Origin: Adiantum capillus-veneris
Taxonomy: Eukaryota > Streptophyta > Polypodiopsida > Polypodiales > Pteridaceae
Assembly (NCBI GenBank): GCA_014529385.2
Contig: CM043953.1
Span: 78,969,338-79,033,337, forward strand
Direction of reading: 5' to 3'
Length of the DNA: 64,000 nt
The position numbers and the translations under genes were made by a program. Positions 55,339 to 64,000 of the stretch are shown piece after piece (positions within the stretch are counted from its first letter, which is position 1; each line of letters opens with the position of its first letter). Below the pieces are notes generated by a model that saw only the letters and a list, made by a program, of their open reading frames with translations, had not been told where the DNA came from and made no database searches.

Positions 55339-55910
55339 AAGGTTGTAGACATTTTGGAAAAGCCAACTATATAAGATAGCTACATTGCTGACGTGTTTCC
55401 TCCTCAAAAAGAAAACTAGTCAACTATGTATTGAATGGAGTAGAGTTTTGATGGACATGCTTGGATAAAGTATGTAGCTTGTGGTAGTGATTTCTTTTAG
55501 GGAGTGGTTTTAGATTTTCCTTATTTTCAAAGAAGAAAGACATTGAATGAGTCTCACTAGAGAGCCAGACAGACTAGTGCATACCCCAAGTAAGGGTATG
55601 TTGAATGTAGACAATGGGAAAGATGTATGTATTGATTTTTGTCAAATGCTAGAGTGCCTTTGGACTTCTCTAGCAGTAATATACTACTGCCAAGAAAAAG
55701 ATGCCTAAGAAGAAGAAATCATGTGTGATTTACTGGGAGCAAAGCTAGTAAAGAAAATTAATATTGGTGCCAAATGGGTTGCACTTTTTTAATGGCAGCA
55801 CAATTGGTTTAGTTCAAAAGGGGGTGACTTATACCATGGACATTGCATTTTATTCGCGTAGATGGATTAGGTAAGTACGCATTGTGTATCAAGATTTTGA
55901 CTAGATTCGC
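55339..55910. other. No gene recognised
   Basis: Between the unknown ORF fragment and the 3' end of the minus-strand gypsy integrase. The plus strand has short coding-like phrases but no domain, and no LTR of the gypsy element was found here. Confidence 0.4.
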
Positions 55911-56800
55911 TCAAAAAAATGTCTCACTCGGTTTTGTTTGCTCGGGATATGGATCTCCTCCCTTCCCCAAAGTAGTATGGACAGTGTACTTATTGTACGC
56001 ATACTCTACAAGAGGTAGGTAGTTTTCCCTTTGGAAACATTGATTTACTTTGATAACATAGGTCTTTAGTAGATCTAGAATCATAAGGTTGGCTATTTCA
56101 CTTTGTCCATCCATTGGGTGATATGCCTAAGATAAATTGAGCCTAGTACCTAGATTCTCAAAGAGACGCTTCCAAAAATTACTGGTCATTTGAGGATCTC
56201 TATCCAACATTATTGATGTTGGAAAGCCATGGTGTTTAAAAATTTGGGATATGAAGAGGTTTTCCATTTGGTGTGCCTTAATAGTCTTATATATAGGTAT
56301 AAAGTGTGCTTGTTTACTAAACCTGCCTACTATTGTCCATATTCTCATATTCCCATGGATGGACTTGGGAAATCCAAAGATAAAATCCATGGATATGCTC
56401 TCCCGTGGTGAATTAGGAATTGGCAAAGGTTGGAGAAATCTAGGTTTCTTCCTTGTATCATACTTTGTCTTTTAGCATACCACACATTTTGACACATAGT
56501 CTTGTATGTCCGGCTTCATGGTAGGCCAATAGAAATACGTCTCTATTCCACAAAGGGTAGGTTGAATCCCTCAATGCCCCACATATAGAGGAGCATGGGA
56601 TTCATACATCACTTTCTCACCAAGAGAGTGAGTTACACATAGCCTCTTGCCATGGAGAGGATAACCATCCTGCAAGGTGAATGGTTCTTCTTTCTTCCCA
56701 AAATTAAGGGATGAAATTACATCTTTAAAATCGGGGTTAATAGCATACTCATCTATCATAGAAGATATACCATTGTGAGTTGTTATGGACACTGCATTGG
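55911..56800 (-). pseudogene. Gypsy integrase (minus)
   Basis: 56792-56571 gives the region before and at the zinc finger (SLGEKVMYESHAPLYVGH). 56570-56430 reads YFYWPTMKPDIQDYVSKCVVC. 56426-56127 reads MPIPNSPRESISMDFIFGFP (first Asp) and FPTSIMLDRDPQMTSNFWKR (second Asp). 56114-55911 reads MDGQSEIANLMILDLLKTYV (Glu), then LPLVEYAYNKYTVHTTLGKG. Several stops and a frame change occur near 56120. It is the same family as the plus-strand integrase at 51085-52261, with many differences. Confidence 0.8.
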
Positions 56801-57797
56801 CTCTTGGCTATCATGATAGTGCATCAGCTACTTGATTGTGCCTGCCAACCATGTGAGCAATATGGAAATTGAATTGCAAAAGAAAATTTTCCCACCTCAT
56901 TTGTTTGTCGGAGAGCTTGGTTTGTGTCATGAAGTACTTAAGAATTTGGTGATCCGTCCGTAGGATGAATGGAGTCCCCAAAAGATAGTGCTTCCATGTG
57001 TTGAGGGCATGTAGGACAGCTAGTAGCTCCTTCTCGTAGATGCCCAATAATCGCTCATCGGAATTGAGTTTTTGACTCTCATATGCTATGGCATTCCCTT
57101 CTTGAAGTAAAACTGCTCTAAGGAATCCTCCACAAGTATCACATTAGTCCTCAAATGATTTTGTGAGATCCGGTAGAGTAAGCACAAGTTGAGAGGTAAG
57201 CTTTTCTTTAAGCTTTTCAAAAGAAATTTTCTCTTTAGTAGTCCATATGTACTTAACATTTTTCTTGGTCAAGTCATACAATGGTCCTACTATTTGGGAG
57301 AATTTATCTATGAATCATCTATAGTATGCACACATACCAATAAATCTTCATAGCTCATGTAGATTCCTTGGGCTAGGCCATCCTTTTATTACCTCAAGCT
57401 TGGTTGGATCCCTACCAATACCATCTTGAGAGATAGTATGACCTAAGTATTCAATCTCTTGGAGGAAAAATTGACTGTTCTTTTGGTTAATAAAAAGTTT
57501 ATTCTCCCTCATAGCTTGAAGAACTACCTAGAGATGTTGTTTATGCTCCTCCAAAGATTTGGAGTAGATGATAATGTCATCAAAGAACACTCTAATAAAC
57601 TTGCAGAAGGGTCTAAAGATTTTATCCATGAGGCGATTGAAGGTGACTGGAGAATTTGTCAAACCAAAAGGCATGACAAGATATTCATAAAGACCGAATG
57701 TTGTGCGAAATGCGGTCTTTACAATATCTTCATTCTTTGTCCTTATTTCATAATAGTCACTTCTAAGGTCAATCCTTCTAAAGTACATAGAGCCTTG
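56801..57797 (-). pseudogene. Gypsy reverse transcriptase (second part) and RNase H (minus)
   Basis: 57797-57528 resumes SMYFRRIDLRSDYYEIRTKN (motif A with catalytic Asp), LVMPFGLTNSPVTFNRLMDK (motif B) and IRVFFDDIIIYSKSLEEHKQ (motif C, FFDD). After stops and frame changes, 57047-56811 reads MGIYEKELLAVLHALNTWKH and YLLGTPFILRTDHQILKYFM, the RNase H Glu and Asp regions, then HMVGRHNQVADALS. The first part of the RT lies beyond the copia insertion at 63350-63460. Confidence 0.8.
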
Positions 57798-57989
57798 TGA
57801 AGGAGTACGAGCGGAAGTGCGACGCGAGAGAGAGTGCGAGAAGAAGAGCACGACGATATGGTGAACTCGCTCTACTGTAATGTGTAGAGCATAGTGAGTT
57901 CTTATTAGGTTTTTACAAAAGAATATGTGTACATACCTGGCGGCCCGCCCACTTACCTGGGCGACCACATTGGGCTTTATACCCCAACA
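57798..57989 (-). repeat. Copia 3' LTR (192 bp)
   Basis: Differs from 63158-63349 only at GACGCGAG/GACGTGAG and ACCTGGG/ACCTAGG, both transitions at CG or CNG sites. It contains no obvious extra promoter beyond GGGTATAAAGCCC (minus), a TATA-like box near the LTR start. Confidence 0.95.
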
Positions 57990-58001
57990 ACCTCCCACTT
58001 A
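57990..58001 (-). promoter_or_regulatory. Copia polypurine tract
   Basis: AAGTGGGAGGT on the minus strand, immediately upstream of the 3' LTR start TGTTGGGG. Confidence 0.85.
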
Positions 58002-58078
58002 AAGTCCAATGTGGTACTTTAAGCGTGAGAGAAGCTACTATACAAGCTAATATACAAGAGATGTAGAGAAGTGATGTA

Positions 58079-61000
58079 CTACCCTACACCTAACTGCTTG
58101 CGAAAATGCGCAAAGCTCTCTGAGGGAAGTCCTTTTGTAAGTAGATCAGTAGGATTTTCTGTGGTGTGAACTTTGACAAGCTGAAGTTGCTTATCCTCGA
58201 GCATTTCCCTGATGAAATGATACTTCATATCCACATGCTTTGTCTTTGAGTGATAAACTGGATTGCGAGCCAATTGTATAGCACTTTGACTATCACAATA
58301 TAACACATGCATCTCTTCTTTGATTCCCAAATCTGTTACTAGTCGATTAAGCCAAATTGATTCTTTGCATGCCTCTGATGCTGCAACATATTCAGCCTCT
58401 GTAGTAGACTGAGTAACACAATCGTGTAATCTAGAACGCCATGATATTGCTCCACCAGCCAATGTAAAGACATACCCTGACGTAGACCTTCGGTTGTCTA
58501 AGTCACCTGCATAATCTGAGTCTGTAAAACCCTTTACACTTAGCTCCTGACTCCCATAGCATATACGCATACTCTTTGTAGCTTTCAGGTATCTCAATAT
58601 TCCTTTCACTGCCTCCCAATGTTTCTTGCTTGGGTTTGACATGTATCGACTTACTACTCCCACTGCAAATGCAATGTCTGGGCGAGTAGCAATCATTGCA
58701 TACATCAAACTACCCACTGCAGACGCATATGGAATCTTATCCATTTCAGCATGTTCTTCCTCAGACACGGGACAATCTTGTTTGCTAAGTTTCACATATG
58801 GTGGCAATGGAACGCTCAGTGCCTTTCCCTTCTCCATATTGAAACGTTGCAAAACCTTGTCAATATACTTTGTTTGAGAACCAAATCAACTTCTTTGATC
58901 TGTCTCTCTCAATGCGCATACCAAGGATATGACTTGCCTCACCCATGTCTTTCATGTCAAACGATTTTGCCATCTTTGACTTCAAAGCTGAAATTTCTTC
59001 CAAGTGCTTGCCAGCAATCAACATGTCATCCGCATACAGAATAAGGATCAGCCAGCTACCATCCTTAGCCTTCTTTGTATATAGACAGTGATCGAACTCA
59101 CTACGTTTGTAGCCTTGAGAAAGCATAAACTTGTGGAATTTATGGTACCATGCCCTCGGTGATTGTTTTAAGCCATAAAGACTCTTTAACAACTGGCATA
59201 CCCAATCTTCCTTGCCTTTCTCAACAAACCCTTCTGGCTGCTGCATGTAAATTTCCACATCTAAATCACCATGCAAGAACGCTGTCTTGACATCCATTTG
59301 GTGCAACACCAAATCTAATATGGCAACCAATGCAAGAAAGCATCTCAATGTAGTCATCTTGACCACCGCCGAGAGAAGAATTCATCAAAGTCAATGCCTT
59401 GTTCTTGCTTAAAGCCCTTGGCAACAAGCCTTGCTTTGTACTTTGGCTGACTATCATGAGCGGTGATCTTATACCTGTAAACCCATTTACAAGGTAGAGC
59501 CTTTTTGCCCTGTGGTAATTTAACTAGCTTCCATGTCTTGTTTTTATGCAGAGCTGTCATCTCTGACTGCATGGCCAATTGCCAATTCCCGGAGTCCTTC
59601 ATTTGCACTACTTCCTTGTAACATGAAGGCTCATTGCAATCAGTCAACATGACATAGTTCATAGATGGAACAAACCTATCAGGAGGTCGCGTGACACGTC
59701 TAGATCTACGCACAATAGGTGGCTCAGGCTCAGCCACAACCTGTGGTTCCACTCTATCCTATCCTTGCTCCTCTTGAGCCCTGACATTTTGTCTTGCACG
59801 TGCAGGTCCATCTTCTTGGAAGACAACTCTTCTAATCTCCTCAACCCTCTCTGGTTTAGAATGATATTTGGATTCATTAAAGTGAACATCATTGTTGCGG
59901 ACAACCTTTAAGGATTCGGGATCCCAAAGTCTGTACCCCATCTCACCAGAATTACCATAGCCTAGAAAGATGCACTTTCTACTCTTTGGCTCAAGTTTGT
60001 TCCTAAATTCCTTTGGAACGTGAGTATATGCCTCACAGCCAAAGACTCTGAGATGCTTGTATGAGGGCATTTTGCCTGACCATACCATCTCTGGCACTGA
60101 ATCCTTCTGCAAAACCTTGCTAGGAGATCTATTTACAAGATAAATAGCTGTTGATACAGCTTCAGCCCAAAACCCATTTGGCAGATGTGCATTAGACAAC
60201 ATACTTATGACCTTCTCTTGTATGGTCCTATTCATCCTCTCAGCAACACCATTTTGAGGAGGATTGTAAGGAGCAATAAGTTCACGTTTTATACCTTTTG
60301 ACTCACAAAAGTCCTGAAAGGCCTTTGAAACATACTCTCCACCATTGTCAGCGTGTAAGTATTTAATCTTCTTGCCACTCTGATTCTCCACAGGTGTGAC
60401 AAACGTTTTGAAAACACTAAACGCTTCATCCTTGTGCTTGAGAAAGTAAACCCATACTTTCCTCGAGTAATCATCTATAAATGTCATAAAGCAAGAAGCT
60501 CCCCCTAGAGATAGGTTAGGCATAGGTCCACACAAATCACTATGAACAAGTGCCAACTGTGTATCTCTTCTACTGCTTCTATGCTTATGTGGCTGCTGTG
60601 TTTGCTTACCATACAGACAATGTTCACAGAATTCAAAATCATTAAATGAAAAGCCAGGCAAATAACCAGAACGAGACAAGATTTCCATTCCCTTCTTGGA
60701 CATATGTCCTAACCGGCTATGCCACAAAGAAACGTTCGGCTGCTCGGTTACATTGATTACATTTTTAGAGACATTTGATACATAAATCATGCAAAGTCCT
60801 CCAGACTTTACTCCATGTGCTACTATCATAGAACCCTTGGATATCTTCCACATGTTCTGTCCAAAAGTGGTGACGTAGCCAGCATCATCAAGTAAACCTG
60901 TGTTGATCAAGCTCTTTGTAATTGCGGGAACATGTCTCACATTCTTCAGCGTGAAAGAAGAGCCATTCTGAAACTTCAATTGAACATCTCCAACACCTAA

Positions 61001-62059
61001 GATCTCACATGTCTGCCCATTGCCTAGCCGAACATGATCTTTAGTGATCACATAAGAAGTAAACCACTCCTTGTTTGGAGACACATGAAGTGATGCCCCT
61101 GAGTCTATAATCCAGTCACTCAGTGCATTTCCATCAGATGCTGTAAGAAGAGCTGAGTCCATTGTATTCTTCAAGAAGTAGATGTCTCCTGACACTAGAC
61201 TGTCATCCTCTGCAACAGTGTTTGTCACATTTATTTCTTGAATCTTCACTGAGGACTTGTTCTTCTCACCATGGTCTTCAGCTTTCTCTTTGCCTTTTTC
61301 TGCTTTCCATTCTCTGCAGTCTCTTTTCATGTGACCCTTCTTGCCACAATGGTAGCATTCTATGTCACTCTTGCCTTTAGCACTGCGGGACTTGCTATGA
61401 GACTGATTCCTCTTTCCACCTTTGTACTTTTCTTTGGTCCTTCCCCTGACAACTAAGGCTGTTCCTTTGCCTTTGTCCATTGTCTTTCTATTGGTTTCTT
61501 CAGTAAGCACACTTCCTTCTACACCTGCTATGTTCAAACCATCTGGAGGTGCAGAATTACTCAAAGCTGTGCGAAAAGTGTCCCAACTTTCCGGCAATGT
61601 GATCAACGGGAACATAGCTCTAACAGGTTCATCAAACTTGACACCTTGAGCTGACAACTGACTATAGATTGTGTTGAATTCATTCAGATGATTGGACATA
61701 GGTGTCCCTTCTTTCATCTTCAAGTCAACAAGCTTCTTAAGCCAGTATACCTGTGAAGCTGCACTCTGTTTCTCATAAAGATCACTCAGCTTTAACCATG
61801 CTTGATAAGCCGACATCTCGTCTGCTACATTGAAGTAAACGCTTTCTGCCAAAGTCAGCATAATGGTAGAAAGTGCCAATTCATCCATTTCGCTCCATTC
61901 ATCTCGGTCCATATCTTCTGGTTTTATCCCCTTGAGCTTTATAGGTTTTATCTGCTTCTTTTGTACCAACACGTGCCAAATCTACTTCTTTCACAATGGG
62001 AAATTGGTTCCATCCAGCTTCTTGATATTGTAAAGAGCAGTGTCCTGTGATCCAGCCAT
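58079..62059 (-). pseudogene. Copia gag-pol polyprotein with three stops and two frameshifts
   Basis: The start is ATG 62059 (MAGSQDTALYNIKKLDGTNF). Two stops follow at once: TGA for Trp and TAG for Gln in FPL-x-KK-x-IWHVLVQKK. Then 59759-61990 is open. Gag helices include YWLKKLVDLKMKEGTPMSNH; zinc knuckle CYHCGKKGHMKRDC (about 61320-61360); protease WIIDSGASLHVSP (about 61090-61125); integrase zinc finger HSRLGHMSKKGMEI...CEHC; integrase VHSDLCGPMPN, YLHADNGGEYVSKAF and NPPQNGVAERMNR (D, D, E all kept). A third stop, TAG 59759-59761, precedes the RT. RT: WKLVKLPQGKKALPCKWVYR, then a frameshift at about 59370 (FDEFFS), MDVKTAFLHGDLDVEIYMQQ, SLYGLKQSPRAWYHKF and LYADDMLIAG (YADD intact), then a 1-bp deletion near 58880. 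RNase H: GFTDSDYAGDLDNRRSTSGY and TEAEYVAASEACKESIWL. It ends ENPTDLLTKGLP...LGVG at 58079. Confidence 0.95.
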
Positions 62060-63143
62060 AGCTACGCTTCACAGTAGTTTACTTTCCTGGGAAAAATTCG
62101 GCAGAGTTTCCCATGTAAACTGACCTCTGAACCAATATCAACCTGTCAAATGAACCAAGAAAGCTTCAGATTCTGCATAAATTTTGGCAGAGTCTCCTTT
62201 GTAAAATGGCTATGGTGTACTCAAAAAACAGACCAAAAACAGCTCAAAAAAAGACTATCTCTCTGACACTATAAGCTGCGGGTAAACCTGTCCTGCACCT
62301 GTACTGTCTCTCATTGTCCTGTCACTATCCTGTAAGCATAGACTGTGACAATGCCTCAACGGCAGTAAAGCAAAGATGCAATCCCAACTGTCTAACTCAC
62401 AGTCAATACATCCTAGCTGCCTATCTAAGGGTGCTCGAGGGATCGCTCCAAGACCTGTATCACTGAAAGGATCTCAACATTCGAGAATCCCCCAGCTCAA
62501 TAAAACCTCACTCGACCCTCAACAAAGGCTGCAGTAAATCTGACAGTACATAGACTTCCCACAAAGTCATACATCCACAAATTTCCCACTGTATGCTGTA
62601 ACCGCTGCGGCGGTTGTTTGCTGCGTGACTCACAGCCAGCAAACCCTCAACAGACATACATCATCTCTGACAATACATCCCATGTGGAAGTACCTACAAT
62701 TTCAGGATGAAATCTGGAATATCAAGCAGCAAACACAAGCTACCTGATGAACTAGTGGATGTCGCCTACAGTCTGTGTGTAGATGCGCCCGTGTCGTATG
62801 TGACACGCCTCCAAGAACTGTGAGTCATCCTTCGATGTGTAGACAGCCACAAATCAACACTCTGGGAGTGTCGATATCCTCAGCACCTGTAGTCGTAGGC
62901 CGAAAACCCCAAATTTGCAGAGTCGGATCTGCACCCGTGAGACCACGTAGTCGAAAATGGCTTGTGTAGAACTTTGTCGAAGCCGAACGGTGATCGAGAT
63001 GACCTCATAATGAAATTCTGAGCACACCAAGCCCTACGAGTTTTCCCACAAGATTTGGGGCCGTGTCTTTGCCTGTCGAATTTCACTCCAATCTGAGCTG
63101 ATGACTCTAGCCTCTTGCAGTGCTGCCCCGAGCCTCGATCTGA
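62060..63143 (-). other. Copia 5' untranslated leader
   Basis: About 1.1 kb between the PBS and the gag start, long for a copia element. I see no conserved protein. It probably holds packaging signals, but none can be pointed to. Confidence 0.6.
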
Positions 63144-63157
63144 GCTCTGATACCAGT
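63144..63157 (-). promoter_or_regulatory. Copia primer-binding site, initiator tRNA-Met type
   Basis: Minus strand after the 5' LTR end CTTCA: AC then TGGTATCAGAGC, complementary to the 3' end of plant initiator tRNA-Met, the usual plant copia primer. Confidence 0.9.
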
Positions 63158-63349
63158 TGAAGGAGTACGAGCGGAAGTGCGACGTGAGAGAGAGTGCGAG
63201 AAGAAGAGCACGACGATATGGTGAACTCGCTCTACTGTAATGTGTAGAGCATAGTGAGTTCTTATTAGGTTTTTACAAAAGAATATGTGTACATACCTGG
63301 CGGCCCGCCCACTTACCTAGGCGACCACATTGGGCTTTATACCCCAACA
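63158..63349 (-). repeat. Copia 5' LTR (192 bp)
   Basis: See the element entry. It is followed on the right by the CCTTG target duplication and the continuing gypsy frame. Confidence 0.95.
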
Positions 63350-64000
63350 CCTTGTAGCTTATCAAACATATCTTCTACCCGTGGTACGAGAAATGTGTTT
63401 TTGATAGTGATACAATTTAGTGCTCGATAGTCCAACACATGCGATATGTGCTATCTTTCTTTTGCACTAAAAGGACTAGTGAAAAAAAGATAGAGGAGCT
63501 AGGCCTCACCATCTCCTTGTCTACCAGCTCATGCACTTGCCTCGTAATATCCTCTTATTGAGTTTGAGAAATCTAGAAGGAGGTTTATTAGGTGGTGAGC
63601 TCCCAGGTAGAAGTTGTATCCTATGGTCATCATCCCCTCATTTTGGAGGTAAATCCATAGGGATGTCATCGATAAATACATATTGGAATCTATTTAGAAA
63701 ATTAGACAAGTCTAATTCTTCTTGATTCCTACCACTTTGTTTTGTTAAATAATTAGCATTATTTAGAGACTCTTTGAAAAAAATCATGTACAAGGAAATC
63801 GAGATTTCATTGATTTAACAAAAGCAGGTGAGTTTACAAGTGGTATAGTACGACCGTGCTCATTAACATCTATATACATGCTCTTTTCCCTGTAGGTGAA
63901 GTAGATTCTCCTTTTAGGGAAATTCATGTTGACAACCATGCAATTGAACCATGGTGCCCCTAGGATAGCATCCTCATGTTGGAGAGAAGAGATGAAAAAG
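63350..64000 (-). pseudogene. Gypsy protease-RT region (first part), minus, runs off the window
   Basis: From the window end downward the minus strand reads ILGAPWFNCMVVNMNFPKRR (about 63960-63880), the post-protease G-x-x-W-F/L region, then YREKSMYIDVNEHGRTIPLV. After stops, DYRALNCITIKNTFLVPRVE (about 63440-63375), the RT fingers, runs into DKLQG at the copia target site. The second part of the RT continues at 57797. Frames are broken by several stops (about 63500-63800). Confidence 0.7.

Larger units (their letters stand above)
57798..63349 (-). mobile_element. Young copia (Ty1) LTR retrotransposon nested in a gypsy RT
   Basis: 5552 bp with 192-bp LTRs at both ends, each TGAAGG...CCAACA on the plus strand, and a perfect 5-bp target duplication CCTTG (57793-57797 and 63350-63354). 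PBS and polypurine tract are present and the coding order gag-PR-INT-RT-RH is complete. The LTRs differ at two positions only, so insertion is recent. The internal frame nevertheless carries three stops and two frameshifts. The insertion splits the gypsy RT between DKLQG and SMYFRRIDL. Confidence 0.95.

Noticed and set aside
57528-57998. 156-codon open frame across the copia LTR
   Set aside because: Its first ~66 codons are antisense copia LTR; only the rest is gypsy RT. It is a chance fusion at the nested insertion.
1-64000. CRISPR arrays, rRNA, tRNA genes, bacterial operons
   Set aside because: Searched by eye for regular direct repeats with unique spacers, rRNA landmarks, tRNA cloverleaf GGTTCGAATC-type motifs and Shine-Dalgarno-linked gene strings; none found. 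Repeats here are eukaryotic microsatellites, LTRs and tandem repeats.

Overview
This window looks like repeat-rich nuclear DNA of a land plant. The evidence is nested LTR retrotransposons (copia and gypsy), a copia primer-binding site matching the usual plant initiator-tRNA-Met type, a BED-zinc-finger hAT element, CACTA-like termini, a LINE, spliced plant-style exons and very long (TG)n, (AT)n, (GA)n and (G)n tracts. A homosporous fern or another large-genome non-seed plant is my best guess, but that is inference. No intact host gene was found. Almost everything is a mobile element or a decayed gene, and many of the breaks are CAA/CAG/CGA/TGG to stop changes, as expected from cytosine-methylation decay.

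Layout. 1-1.93 kb: minus-strand exons of a decayed spliced gene. 1.65-13.08 kb: a Penelope-like retroelement (2844-11919) with 1.4-kb direct repeats (pseudo-LTRs), (CA)n at both repeat starts, an unfamiliar ORF1 and a reverse transcriptase whose stop codon lies in a hairpin. On both sides are copies of a second repeat ending in a microsatellite-flanked foldback element. 13.6-16.55 kb: a decayed LINE. 17.06 kb: a CACTA-type terminus. 17.3-24.7 kb: degenerate ORFs, two LTR-like fragments and a solo LTR with target duplication GCAAC. 24.74-34.24 kb: a 9.5-kb gypsy element (minus) with 1.3-1.45 kb LTRs and a 740-bp hairpin MITE inside. 34.75-35.02 kb: a second CACTA-like end.

35.15-42.77 kb: a 7.6-kb hAT element with CAGGGATTT termini. 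It carries two convergent genes: a BED/hAT transposase with its catalytic residues kept, and a RING-H2 protein. The transposase is split by a solo LTR (target duplication GGCAT) of the same family as the one at 21 kb. The hAT sits in an exon of another spliced gene. 43-45.9 kb: further spliced exons on both strands, including a SET-domain-like reading frame. 45.9-50.3 kb: two opposed copia fragments, one split by a 1.9-kb insertion. 50.28-53.2 kb: an internally deleted gypsy element (plus). 53.2-55.9 kb: a palindrome, a ~105-bp tandem repeat and an unknown ORF fragment. 55.9-64 kb: a gypsy element (minus) split by a young copia element (57798-63349, 192-bp LTRs differing at two positions, target duplication CCTTG).

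The most interesting parts are the Penelope-like element with microsatellite ends and alternative hairpins, and the hAT element carrying a RING gene. All calls come from reading the sequence; no database search was possible.
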